From Daphnia pulex (Eukaryota; Arthropoda; Branchiopoda; Diplostraca; Daphniidae), in the NCBI RefSeq assembly GCF_021134715.1, contig NC_060017.1:8060001-8124000 (forward strand): DNA of 64,000 bases. Reading direction: 5' to 3'. The position numbers and the translations under genes are program-made. The notes under the pieces are model-generated. The model made no database searches. It was not told where the DNA came from and saw only the letters and a program-made list of their open reading frames with translations. Below, in pieces: positions 36,901 to 49,010 of the stretch. Position 1 is the first letter of the stretch; every line of letters begins with the position of its first letter.

Positions 36901-37540
36901 GATGCAGAGAGTTTCCGCTCATTTTTCTAGATCGTCTATCAATTGTTGTCTTCCGTTGCGGTGATTGCGGTTCGATATTTTCAGTTTCCCACAAGATAAG
37001 TTTTAAAGTTTCCTGTTTCTGACGACCACGTTCAAAACGCTCCCAAGTTTTAAACGTTTGTAATAAGAATAAACGGCGATATTGGTCACGTAACTAAACC
37101 ATCGGGTCCCGTCGAATGACGTAAGCGACTACAAAGTTAAACATGCACACCGTGACTGAATTAAAAATATAAAACAATTCCCATCGGCACAAAAAGGATA
37201 AATCGAATATACGTAGAATAAAGGTTAGTGGTGGTTTCTTACCTGGCGAAGGTTCGTCACTCTCATCGGTAAGCATGGAATCATCCGACTCGGGTCCGTG
37301 TCCATTCCCGTGTGCCGCCGATCCAGCCACTAAACCTCCGCCCGTCTGCTGCTGCTGCACGGCTGTCTGCTGCTGCTGCTGCTGTTCGGTCCGCCTTTGT
37401 CGGAGCTGAGCAAAGTAGTCGGCAGCAAATTCGACTAAATCCGCCGGTCGCTCCACCAGGCAGCTGACGGTGAAATCCAGCAGCAACTGCTGCAGCTGGC
37501 CGGGGATCTCATATCTACTGGCGGCAGCGTCACGTGACAT
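30913..37540 (-). CDS. Pka-R2: cAMP-dependent protein kinase type II regulatory subunit
   Basis: Eight exons: 37540-37243, 36464-36379, 35983-35900, 34405-34299, 34228-34099, 34027-33896, 31378-31117, 31043-30913. They join in frame to 409 aa, the usual RII length. Residues 1-50 are the RIIa dimerisation/docking helices ([20 protein letters not shown]) that bind AKAPs. A Gln-rich, low-complexity linker follows, then the inhibitor site RRKSV, whose Ser marks type II (autophosphorylated) rather than type I. Two cAMP-binding cassettes carry [15 protein letters not shown] and [15 protein letters not shown], including the Glu and Arg that hold the cAMP ribose-phosphate. The subunit keeps the kinase inactive until cAMP binds. 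The frame upstream of the ATG is open for about 45 codons (Gly-rich) but has no ATG before a stop, which supports this start. Confidence 0.97.
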
Positions 37541-40500
37541 GGCCCCCGATCCTCCTTCAATACCGATACCACCTCCTCCTCCCCCACCACCACCCCCAGC
37601 TGCTTCTTCTTCAACCCCTCCACCTCGAATGACGACGCCCTGTCTTGTAGTCTCTCTTCCGCTGCTGCTGCTCCCGCCGCCACAGCGTCAAACGCACATA
37701 CACAAATATCAAAGAAAATAATAACAAGAAGGAAAAGTATTGAATGTCACATCATAAAAACCCAGAGACGACAGAATATCTCGGTGCCATCTTCTTTTGG
37801 GGGGACAATAACAAGTCACGACGTCAAAAAAGTATCGACTTGCCTTTCATTTTCCCATTTCACTTTCTCAGCGCTCTTTTTTAAACCACAACTTTTGAAC
37901 CCGAATCTTTGGCAATCAGCTTTGCTTGGGGTTGAATCGGTTGGAATTGATTCGGCCGCAAAACGCTCATATCATTTCATTTTGCGCATCACTCGGTCGT
38001 TCAAAGTGAAATGAATGGCGAATTTCTTTCATCAAACTCTTCATCTCCCAAAACCGCTTTGATTGACTACGTACTAAGTGCAGGTTGAAAGTGGGAAGCT
38101 CATGATTCGTCGCTGGAGGATGCCAACAACTCTTAACACATTTGCATTTCAAGAGAAACGGTGCCAATCAATCTCAACATCAATCTCTCGCCCGGCTTGT
38201 CCACCTCTAACTGTTAGTCTACTTGCACATCTAGTCGTCCACCGTCGATGATATCGTCGACGACAAATTCGTAAGTCGTAAGAGATGATATCGTTTCTCC
38301 CCGTTTAGAAAAGGCAACCACTTCAACGTAGGTGGGCGTCGAGGGGAACTGGGTAACGCGGGTTAGGTACCGCCCCCCTCTTACGCCCCACCCCACCGTC
38401 GACGCAGGGCATCTGGCGACGCCAAGAGGCCCCAGTCCATCGATCGATGAGCGCACTCTCCCCACCCCTCGTAACATTTTTTGGCTTGGCTTTGACAACC
38501 ATCTCCATGGCGATCTTCAATCCCTCTGTTGACGGGTCCGCTCACCTCGTGTGGAAGGTGCAAAAAAGCCGGGCCAGACCCCCCCAACAGCAGCGGCGTC
38601 CACCTTTCCCCACCCGTAACGCCCGTAACGAACTCTATTGTCTCTCTATATATCTCTCAAGTGTTGCACGAGCGAGAGTCGACCAAGAGAGAAAAAATCT
38701 AAAACATACAGACAGATGTTGTAAGCTCCCGCGGCTCCTATTTTTTTGTACATCACGGCCGATATCTAATAGACTGGGCCGTGTTGTTATGGGGCCGGGC
38801 AGCTCTTCATTTAGTGGCTACCCTAGATGCCTATTGCCTATTGCCTAGACGTCAGCAAGTTCATCGATCCTACACGACCAACCGAGTCTTATTGCTTTTT
38901 CCCAGGATCCCATCTATCGGTTGATTGCGTCCGGACGTGACATTTTCTTCTTCTTCCATCGCTCGGCCAATGACGACAACAGAAAAAAGACGACGACGAC
39001 AATATTCTCATCATTGACGAGTGTTTCTTACCTTTTTTTTATTTTGGTTGTTGAGATGATGACAATCTTTGAAATCGAGGGCAGCCCCCACGACGATCGA
39101 CGCCCAACAGTCTGCCCGGCTCTGGTCTGGTCAGGTCAGTTTTCTGCGAAAAGAAAAGAAATAAAAGAAAATAAAAAGTTGTAAAAAATTCAATGGCAGC
39201 GTGTGCCAAACTAGTGCGCAGCGGTTCAACTTTCTCTTTCTGCTCTCAATTAACTCGAATCTGCACCAGGCATCTAACGCCAGATCGCGTTACGACGACT
39301 AGCCTCGTGCAGCAGTGCTAGACGGAGGAGTCCTCATAACCTACTACTACTACTACTACTACTCATTTGGCACTCGTGATGGATCTCTTCTCTCATCCCT
39401 TTCATCTGACTCGTCTCTACTATATGCACATTGTCTATCTCTCCTTCATTCCCTGGGTGCCTCTTACTCTTTGACTCTCGGCTGGCAGCAGCAGCTCCGG
39501 CAAAAGGAAGAAGAAGAAGATCGATAGACAGACACAGAGCTTGCAACCCACACGGCAACACACACACGCAATATGTGCAGGCCTGCCCGTCTTTTTCGGG
39601 TAGGCGGGGATCCATAGAGTTCTCTCCTCTCTCTCCGGGTTGCAATCGATAGACATTGTGTAGCCGGCGAGCAAAGAGAAATGGAGGCCGCCCGATCCCG
39701 TATGGGTGTGTCGGTCAAATCCAAATGGAAAAGAAATACACAAAGAAAAATCGAGAGCAAGGCCAAGTCCTACTTGTCTAGGCAGCACACAAAAGCATCT
39801 GTCAATCGTCAGGTTATATCATGAGGTTATCATCGCTTTTGTTTCAGCCATTAAGATAGTAGTGTATAGATATAAGTCATAGACACCTGTTCAATGGATG
39901 TTGACGATGATGGGCGATTTTTCCAGTTGATGACACTTTCCTGCTGTCGATCCTTTTTTTCCCGTTTTGACGGATGCACTTTGGTGGCTGGGCAGGTTTC
40001 ACCGCAACACAGATGGAAATGTCCTATCCACCCCCGACGACGATGAACCTTTGAATTAAAATCGACGGTACACTCAAAGGAGAGAAGAATTATGGCAGCG
40101 ATAAATTTCAACGTCAACAGCAGCAGCCGTTTTGTCAACGCAATGAAGCAGAGACAATATTATTCCCGTAGTGTACACACACACACACATACACACGCAC
40201 AAATGGTCCAAAAAAAAAACCAAAACAAAAAATGTGTTCCGGCCGGGGGGACGATGAAAAAGGTGCGCGATACGAGGCCCGAACCCGTTGACGAGCCGCA
40301 ACGAAATGAGTCTCGAGTATCTTCTCCGACTGCGAACACTGTACACGGACACTCCTCCTCCCTTTCTCCCGGCTCGAAAAACATGGCGCGGGCCGACTAC
40401 CTGGCGGATCGAACCGATCGTGCGCGAACGTATAAAACTCGGGTGGAGCCTATAGGTGTGCTAGCTGCTGCTGGGGTGTCACGGCATCTTCCATGTCGAC

Positions 40501-41327
40501 TTTACCGTCTTTGGCGTAACCCATCGACAAAGAGTCTTATGACACTTTGGCCTGCGGGATTTTCACGACAAGCACTCTCTCAACGTCGCCTCAGACTGCT
40601 CCTTGAACTTTTTGATTGCGCGCCATTCTAATTGTGTCAGCTAGGCCTTTTGCTTCTCGACCGGCTGCATTTCCAGCACATTGAAATGTGTGTGTTTGGG
40701 GTGGTCGCGTGACGAAGCAAAACAAAAATAAATAAAAATTGAGTGGCTGGGCATAATAACAATAATAATAGTGAGCTCCTTTTTTAAAGAAAGAATAGGC
40801 GAGACAATAAAATCAATACTCACCAACGGGATCGGAGTTGGACGCGAGAGGTGGGGCTTGCACGACACGAGTCTACCCCCCCAAGAAGATGTGGCGGCTA
40901 CATTGTGACGTAAACGGGGGGAGGAGGTGGCCTCCCATTTTTCCCAGTGACTAGAAAGAGAGGGGGGAAACTTGTTTTGGCGCACAGCTCGCAAAACACA
41001 CGACATTTGTATTTGAAGTTGTATATTATGTTAACGCGTCGTCAACGTGATCCTCTGGACAACCAACAACACAATACAAGAAATGTGTTTATATGAAACA
41101 AAACAAAAGAAAAAGTTTTTTCTTTTCTCAAATATCAGGCGATTAAGATGGGAGGTGAAAGCGCTTATAGATTAAACGGTTTGTTAAGACAAAAGAAATG
41201 ATAGAAAGGAAATGTCTGCTCGACGAATTCGAGACCATATTTTTAAGAGATGAAAGCCAAACAAACCGAAAAGTTAATTGCCCTATTTACAGAGATGTGG
41301 ACTTGTTGGCACCTCGGACAAGGATTC
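37541..41327. other. PKA-RII upstream and intergenic region
   Basis: No gene that I can support. The left end is the GC-rich 5' leader of PKA-RII. The rest is simple-sequence-rich, with open frames in low-complexity DNA only. A (TAC)n run lies at 39343-39363. The right end should contain the LEPROT 3' UTR. Confidence 0.45.
39343..39363. repeat. (CTA)n microsatellite
   Basis: Seven uninterrupted ACT/CTA triplets in non-coding DNA. Confidence 0.9.
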
Positions 41328-42181
41328 TCACCACATACTGTAATCCACATCGTCGTTATCGAAAGCGATGAAAAATCCCAAGATAGTGAGAAAGACGATT
41401 ATGTTGGCCGTGATAACCAGACCCGCTGATCCCCACATGATCTAAGGGAAAGAAAAAACAAACAAAGGAAAATACATTTCAAGAAAAAACTTGTTAAATG
41501 TTTGTTCTTCTTCTTACCACTGGCGTCAACTCTGGGGCTCTTGCTAGGATGATGGGTAGACCGAAGGCAGACACAACAATGACTGCTGTTATGAACATGG
41601 CAATTTCACGACAGGGATTTGTGTTTCCTGTTCCATCTCCATACCTTCGTGAAATGACAACTGGGAAGGGTGCCAAAAGGTAAAATGCTACCATGAAAAA
41701 TGGCCACCAGTTGCTGAAAATCATTTGGCAAAACATCACTTGCTATTAGTATTCAGTATGGAAAAGTTTACCAACAACGGCTTACCTGTACTGCGGCAAG
41801 GCACAAGCCAGAACAAGAAAAGTCATTCCGATAGAGCCTGAGAAGGCTAATCCAATAAGGCTGTAAGAAAGTATAGACAGCTTAAATTACAACTTTCTCA
41901 AAGGCTGAAAAGAATAAATATTGCTCGCTTACGCTGAACATGGGGGGAGAATGTCACACAAAGGAAAAACCGATTCCAAGTTGCAGAGTGATTCCATATT
42001 AATGAAACAAAGAAAATAATCCACAAATTAGCCGATGCAGTAAATGACTTGGTAGAAGACGGAAGTATATGAGTCACAAAATCGGTTGTTGCAAAGGAAA
42101 GGTGAGCAGCACATCGCAGAGTTTGCACAACGTGACAAATATTTCATGTGCAAAACTCAACTTACCCCGAATTCCTGCCAT
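41328..42181 (-). CDS. LEPROT: LEPROT/LEPROTL1 (Vps55-family) membrane protein
   Basis: The exons 41860-41786, 41713-41518 and 41441-41328 encode LIGLAFSGSIGMTFLVLACA, NWWPFFMVAFYLLAPFPVV, CREIAMFITAVIVVSAFGLP and a final membrane span ending in an acidic tail. That is four transmembrane segments and the CRE/VVSAFGLP signatures of the family, which works in endosome-to-vacuole/lysosome traffic and lowers surface levels of some receptors. The conserved N-terminus MAGIR lies at 42181-42166 with donor GTAAG, but leaves one base, whereas exon 41860 needs two. An isolated C at 41933, flanked by TTCAG and GTAAGC, would supply the missing base as a one-nucleotide exon, giving Ala as in vertebrates and 133 aa in total (human 131). 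An alternative start at 41997 (MESLCNLESVF) also reads in frame. Confidence 0.9.
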
Positions 42182-43736
42182 TCTTTTATTTTGTGTGTAT
42201 CAAGTTGTGTTTCTAATAAATTGGCCAAGTTTGCACAGATTAAGAGACGCTCTAAAACCAAATTCGATTAATATCGTAGACTCTGCTCCTGCTGCTGTCA
42301 GACGACTTGCCGATTGCATCGAGCAACTACGGACGAAGCCTCTTCTGCGACGATTGAATTTGGTGACACACCAAATTGTCGTGGATATTTTTGGAATCGC
42401 CCAATAAGCTCTTGTTAATTCACAGGAAATGCAAGTTCCGGTATTATAAATGAGTTTTCTTAATCAAGTTTAATCGTTCGTCCACGAGTAATTCGCGAGA
42501 AATTCGATCGAATGACAACAATTCGCCAAAAGTTAACAAAACCGGTCGGATATATAAAAGAAACCGATCAAAATGCAACAAAAATAACAAAAGAATGTAA
42601 TATATATTTTATTTCCCGTGGTGCATTGTAATTAGTTTTGGATTAGCCTGTTGAGAAAATCGACTCGACAAAAAAGTGCTGCAAGCATCATGCAGGGATC
42701 CGCGCATCCATCAAACGCAACAAGACCAGCACGACTAATGAAAAAGGGTGTGCCTCAATTCCGTCTAGCAGCACAGATGGACGACGAAGCAAATGGATGA
42801 GTTTTCTCATGCCAACAAGTATTGCACACGCCATTTCAACCCAGATATAATATATACTACTACAATAAATCAGAATTAGCATATGTAGCCAGCGGCCATT
42901 CTCGGTCTCGAGCTATAGCTACGCACTATTCCAACGTGTGCACATAATATTATTTGGTTATATAGTCCAGAACAAAGGGACAAGAAGAACGCTGGAATAT
43001 ATATAAAGTTTTGAACCCGAGAGTGCAAGCAAGCAAACTCTCGGTCCGTCCGAAGGCGGTGACGTATGCGTTCAATGGAATGATTTAATGGCAGCCCACG
43101 GCACGGGGGTATAACAGGAATCAATCAAGGTTATACCGGGAACATGCAAAGACTTTATTATGTGCACATGCCAATTGTATGACTCATTTAAATTTCTTTA
43201 TACTAGTGTATACAAGCTCAGGTCTTATTATTTATGTGTGTGTATAAACTTTATTCGGAAAAGAAACCGCGTCATTTGTTATTGTTGTTATAAATAATGG
43301 CTGGTGGGCGTTGGGCGTTACCAAATGACGAGTAGAAGAACTTGTTGTTGTTAACAACAAATTAAAAAATAAATAAATAAATAACAAGTGTAGTTAATGG
43401 ATTTATCCCCAAACTGTAATTCTATATAACCTTCATCACTAATAAGTCGCCAAATTGTCCCGTATAACCCCGACGGCCTCAAAATTCATTGAGCGTACGA
43501 CAAATTAACATTTGGAAATATTGCCAACGCCATTTGTTAACCCAAACGCTATGGTCGATTGTAAATTGCTTAGACCATCCAAGTTAGTAGGTTGTTTAGA
43601 TAAGATGTCCAATTTTATCAAACGAAAGTAAACATTGCATTAATATAAGGTTTGACGTAAGATCGTGACGTTTTACTGCTCTGTGACAAGTGACAGTTGA
43701 TTTGTTGACTTGATAAATTTACCCAAACCAAATAAA
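42182..43736. other. Non-coding interval with LEPROT promoter
   Basis: The left end is the LEPROT 5' flank. I see no supportable gene. A plus-strand open frame to 42407 overlaps the LEPROT first exon and intron and is probably chance. The right end is the trypsin promoter. Confidence 0.4.
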
Positions 43737-43743
43737 TATAAAG
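43737..43743 (+). promoter_or_regulatory. TATA box of trypsin gene
   Basis: TATAAAG lies about 160 bases upstream of the chosen start codon, in a stretch without other gene signals. The leader would be about 130 bases. Confidence 0.5.
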
Positions 43744-43899
43744 TCAAAAAAGCTGTTTGTCGAGTCAAAGTTGATAGTGGAAAGATATACAAGGGCTCCC
43801 GTACCGAGCCTACCTCTTGTATTTAAAGCTGCAGGTTACATAACACTCCAATGTAACCAACAAATTGTAAATCAAGAAAGCTCACACTATTTAGAGAAA

Positions 43900-45371
43900 A
43901 TGGCCAAGTTAGTCGCTGTGATAGTTGGAGCGATTTGTGTGCAATGCTTGTTTGGTATTGTTAAATTTATCAAATTTGTTTAATAGATTAATTCGTTAAC
44001 TATAGAATTATTTTATAGCGCTGCCATCACCGGGCCGAAATGATTTGGTGTGGCGACGGAATCAAAAGTCTGCGACTCCGTTGATTGTTGGCGGTGAAGA
44101 GGCGCTGCCCAACGAATTTCCGTTCATGGTGTCGATGCAATCGCTGGCAGTCGGCGGGACCTACAATCACCGATGTGGCGGGGCAGTTATTAACGAGCGC
44201 TGGGTCGTTAGCGCATCTCATTGCACCGAAAAGTATACAGCACATGTCTATCATTTGATATCTTTTTTCAAATTGATGTGAATGCCTTTTATATTTTCTC
44301 TATTGCAGTGCTTTAGTTGGTGCCACCAGGATAGCTGCCGGTGAGCACAGTTTGTCTACCACAAGCGGCTTTGAACAATTCAGCGATGTCGAAAAGTTTG
44401 TTATGCATCCAAATTATGACACGTGAGTTCTATGGCGAATATTTTACATATGGCATATTTGACTAAAGTTAAACTATTTTACCAGGGTTACATTGGAAAA
44501 CGACATTGTCTTGATTAAGGTAATATAAATGTTGATTAATCATTTTTGTGTAAGATGGCAATTATAATAATTAATCATCTCGATTTCAGTTAATTACTCC
44601 TCTTGATTTCTCTTCGGGGAAAGTCAGCCCAATTTCGCTTCCGGCCATGGGCCAAGAAACTGCCGCCGGAACCAACGTTACCGTTACAGGCTGGGGCAAT
44701 CTCGAAGTGAGTCTTGTGTACAATAATAATGATCTTTTACTTATCAAATTCGATTTTTGTGCTGATGAATTATTCTCCCTCATATCGAAATTGTTAAGTT
44801 TAACAATCCTAATCGACCGGACGTGTTGAATAAAGTCGGGATCCCAACCGTTTCGGACATGGAATGTCGGCGATCGTACGGGCCGATCGACATGTTTGAT
44901 TCTTTCATCTGTGCAGGAGTCCCAGAAGGTTTGTGCTGTCGCTCTCGGTTATTCAATATTTAATCAATCAAGTTTCACAGCTTGAACGCTTTTCAAGTTC
45001 TTTTATACGCTGGCACCTGAATTATTGATTAATCCATCCGAATATTATATCAAATACAGGAGGGTTGGATTCGTGTAACGGTGATTCAGGAGGGCCGCTT
45101 TTTACCAGCGATCCGCAGCAATTGATTGGCATCGTCTCGTGGGGCAAAGATTGCGGCAAGTTGAATATTATTATTTTCTCAAATCATTTTTGCTTTCAGA
45201 CTAGAGAATAGCGTTTGTTATATTGTTTTGACTAAGTACTATAGTGCTGCACTGTTCAATCAATTTTTGATCCGTCTTTTAGCTTTACCCGGTTACTATG
45301 GCGTCTATACGGAAGTGTCTTATTTCTCCGACTGGATTGCTGCCACCATCGCTGCTGCTGATGCTCATTAG
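43900..45371 (+). CDS. Trypsin-like serine protease (S1A)
   Basis: Eight exons: 43900-43954, 44019-44232, 44309-44422, 44486-44519, 44590-44706, 44799-44928, 45060-45155, 45283-45371; 282 aa. A signal peptide ([19 protein letters not shown]) is followed by a short propeptide and IVGGEEA, the start of the protease. The catalytic triad is in VVSASHC (His), ENDIVLIK (Asp) and GDSGGP (Ser). Asp six residues before the catalytic Ser ([10 protein letters not shown]) predicts cleavage after Lys/Arg. It is probably secreted, digestive or regulatory. Two oddities: the residue before IVGG is Leu, not Arg/Lys, and intron 7 uses a GC donor (G|GCAAGT). I chose the ATG at 43900 rather than an in-frame one at 43771 because it opens directly into the signal peptide. 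Confidence 0.95.
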
Positions 45372-48300
45372 CATGATTATTATTATCATCCCGCCCAATA
45401 AGCCAAAAAGCGGAACAGCAGCCCGTTGAATGCGCAATTTTCTTCGAGTGGCTTATCAATTGGTTATATCGTGTGTGGCATTATATTCCTTGAATTCTTA
45501 TTAAAAGCTGGCTTATTATAATTTTTAGAAATGATACATTAAGTCACCCAATACGAAATTAGAAAAAGTGAAAGTATTATATTCCCTCTTTGTTTTTGTG
45601 ATTACTTAACACCAGCACAGGTAAAAAAAAACAAAAAACAAAAATCAAACATTTGGCACAGAGTTACACAATAGCCCTGGCTGGTAATGGAGACAGTCTG
45701 TCGGGGTCGTTCGTTTTTTCACGATAAAGTGCATGATGCGGCTGAAGTATGGTGTGACGTCAGTCGGAAATATTTGATATACCGACGTCAAATAACTCTT
45801 TTTTTTTCTGGTATATCAAGACAATAAAATAGCGAGGATATGAGAGAGAAACAGGACACAGTACGTCAGTTTGACGTGGTGCTGCAATAGCCCATCAAAT
45901 CGTCGACTGCTGCTTCTATATGCCAAACAACCGGATAGATCAGCCTCAAGGTGTGAACCCACGGACGTCACATCACAACCGGCGCACAGCAGCAGCAGCA
46001 CAATCACTATACGCGGATAAATTGGTTGCGATATATGGAACGTGCTAATTGTAGATTGTTTATGTGTGCAGCCGACGCTCCATCCGAGAAATACGGATTA
46101 ATCTTATACACAGAACATTTGAATAAAAGATTTCAAAGCTCTCACAACATGTTGATAAAATCTACATGGGCCTATAAGTCGTGAGTCTTTTGCCATATAA
46201 TTGTGTGCCGCTGAAAAATAAGGCTACATACAACTCTAATAATACGACGACAACAAATGTAAAAGAAACTTTTATTCCCCCACCGGAAAAACAGATCGAT
46301 AGACGGTTGAGTTGGGGCAGCACTCGCAAGTTTTCTTGACAGAAAAGCAAAAAGGAACTTTGCAAAGTAGATTATATAGTCTATAAGGTATAGTACTATA
46401 GTAATGGCAATCAATTACGGTGTTGCAAGTCTAGAACGTTATTGATCAAGATACCGTTTTCAAGTAATAGATGTACCGATGGCTGGAATACGGAGGCGCA
46501 AGTTGTGCTGTGCGTGTATTAGACGACGTCAATGTCTTATATAGTCGGTCGCCCATTGCACGTCAAGACAAAACTGCTCTCGCCTTTTCCTATCGACTCG
46601 TCAATTGAAAATCGAAATGCGTAGGACCCATAAAAATGATGACGCGCGTGAATTCATATAGAAAGTAGTTCAGTCTTTATTTCTCTGCTGTTGATCTTCC
46701 GCTTTTTCTTTTCGGATTTGTTTTCGTATGCAAGATCCGTCCGTTTGCAATTCTTGCGAAATGGCCAGTAGCAGACCGTTTAAATAAAGAACGCGCATAG
46801 CAATTAAAAACATTTGACCCAAATCGAGTGAAACGAACGAAATATAAGCGGCTCCATTCAATGTCAACCAGAGTTGTCGTTCTAGCCATGCAAATCTTTT
46901 CTAGGAAGGTTGTGGCGAATATGAGAATGGCCATATCATCCTATAATCATTTCCTATAAAATCAGCAATAAGCCGCAGTATATCAGATAGACTATCAATC
47001 CTCGGCAGCAGCTCGATTCATTCGGATGCTGTGCGTGAGCCCCGGTTGTTCAAAAGCCACCGGAATTCCAAAACAAATATAGACATTATTTACAGAGTCG
47101 TGCAGTCTATGTAGATGAAAAGAGACTCGACGACCTTTGAATACAAAAATGACTAGATAATAAAAAAAGGGTGTGCTGCGCTGTGTGGTGAATAGCCAAC
47201 GACTTTAAACGCGCGTCAGTCTCTCTAGATAATACCGTGCGGACGCTGGAATATTTAATGTTGCCCTCGGGATGGGGGGGGGGGGAATCGAAATGCGGAA
47301 TATCTCAACGTCTTAATTGATTGAAGAAGAAAAGAATGGACGGTACACAGCTAGCACATGTGTTGTGTTTATAGATTGCGATTAACATTCAATGGCCTTT
47401 TGTTTCTTCTCCGCGATGAATTATGATGCCGAAATGTTTTTCCAGTGAAGGGGAAACAGCAGCAAGGGCAGTCGGAAATTCTTGACCCATTTCATTGAAT
47501 TATTGACAGCTCAGAAAAACAAGATTTGCTCCGGCACATTTTAAATTGCGTCTGCCGACGACTGATATTCTCACAGCAGCACTGCTGCATAAAATGAACA
47601 TATCAAGTCATATTTTTAATGGCAGTTGTATAGAGTCGGTTGTAAAATAGCCTCGCAACAGGTGATAACTGGAATATGGAATTATGGATAAATAGACCGT
47701 CGATTTGCTGCTGTCTACATCTTCTGGATTCGGGTCTGTATATAATACTCTATCATAAGGAGGGTGTGTAGTGGCGAGAGCCCAGCTGAACGGCATTCGA
47801 ATCAATACCTAACATGTACAGATATTATATAAGCTCACCGGCGTGGCAGCAGTTGCTGTTGAATGCAATCACCATTTTTGATGTTCAATTCTAATCGATT
47901 CTAATAGCATCAAACCACGCCATTTCAGACTTATAGTATACTATAGGACTATATAAAAAAAGGTTATTTTCTATAAGGTATACTATAGATGTTATTTAAA
48001 GTATACAGCACGCGCGGGCATGTTGGACGCCACGCGTCTCTATCCCGCGTCAAAAATGATGAAGCGGTACCAGATGGATGGCTGGGTTATACACGTACAC
48101 AGAACAGCAGAGGAATCAAATCATTGATTGTTTTTTCTCTTTCTATGCTGCTGCTGCCCGGACAACCACGTCACCAGTCTCAACCAGCTGCAATCTTGTT
48201 TTCCCCCCTCCCTTTTAGTTTTATTTCTTTTGGCTGAATAAAAAAACCCACAGTTGCGCACTGATGCTTTACTCGACAGTCACTGCAACTCATAAGATGT

Positions 48301-48845
48301 TGTTGTTGCTCCACATTTCTCTCTCTCCTTTTTATACTCATCTGCTCTGCTGCTCGATATTACGTCAGCAGCGCCCAAATAACTATATATAAGATATCTA
48401 CGTACTATATTACTTAGTATAAATCTTGATTAGCAGTTCGCCATGACAGCCAAGTCAGTCTAGAGAGCAAAACCCGGCGGGTGTATATAGCCGTGCTGGC
48501 TAAGTAGAATATAAGAAGTCTCTCTCTGCGCCAGTATACAACCTGTAACAGAGTGCACAGCATACAACCTGTATATGATGTGTATAATAAAGGATAGACA
48601 CAACCTGCTGTACATATAGTCTCTATATAGGTGGTTATGCCTTTCAACTGCTGGTTGGCCGAACTCAGCGCCAACAGCAGCAGCAGAGAACAACATGATC
48701 AATAACCGCAGCAGACGCGCATGCTGGGCTGCAGCAGCAACCGTTTTCTCTCCACACATCACAGCCGCATATAGTACTGTGTGTTATGTGTTATAATATA
48801 TAGACACAGCAACAGCTAAATGAAGGTAAATGCTTACATATTGCT
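45372..48845. other. Intergenic region
   Basis: No coding exon that I can support. An ATTAAA near 45499 may be the trypsin poly(A) signal. The region contains short AT-rich tracts, CAG/CTG runs and a G run near 47275. Open frames are short and of low complexity. Confidence 0.45.
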
Positions 48846-48897
48846 TACCCGTGATTGTATTTTACCCGTGATTGTACTTTTACCCGTGATTGTACTA
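48846..48897 (+). repeat. Three tandem 17-18 bp repeats at LINE 5' end
   Basis: TTACCCGTGATTGTA occurs three times in a row with one- or two-base joins. The LINE coding sequence begins right after it. It may be part of the element (5' UTR remnant), or target-derived sequence formed at insertion. Confidence 0.7.
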
Positions 48898-49010
48898 GTC
48901 AAACGAGGAAGTGTGTAAATTGTAAAGGAGCTCACCAATCTGGTGATCGCTTTTGCCCCATTCAAATGAAGGCCGTGGCGAGATACAGGGTGCGAATGGA
49001 AAGAAATTAA
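48898..49010 (+). CDS. LINE ORF1 C-terminus (partial, zinc knuckle)
   Basis: The frame contains RKCVNCKGAHQSGDRFCPIQ, a Cys-x2-Cys-x3-His-x6-Cys knuckle as found at the end of gag-like ORF1 proteins of R1/I/Jockey-type LINEs, and stops at TAA (49008-49010). Only about 37 codons remain. ORF1 proteins bind the element RNA. The stop overlaps the ORF2 start in TAATG. Confidence 0.8.

Noticed and set aside
38332-38848. Overlapping Pro/Arg-rich ORFs on both strands
   Set aside because: GC-rich low-complexity DNA gives open frames on both strands. No splice sites or motifs support a gene.
42069-42407. Plus-strand ORF with a segment (IVDSAPAAVRRLADC) faintly like bacterial glutamate racemase
   Set aside because: It overlaps the LEPROT first exon and intron on the other strand, the resemblance is a few residues, and no other racemase motif is present.
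45816-46007. Minus-strand 63-aa hydrophobic ORF
   Set aside because: No start context, signal-peptide pattern or continuation. It is probably chance in intergenic DNA.
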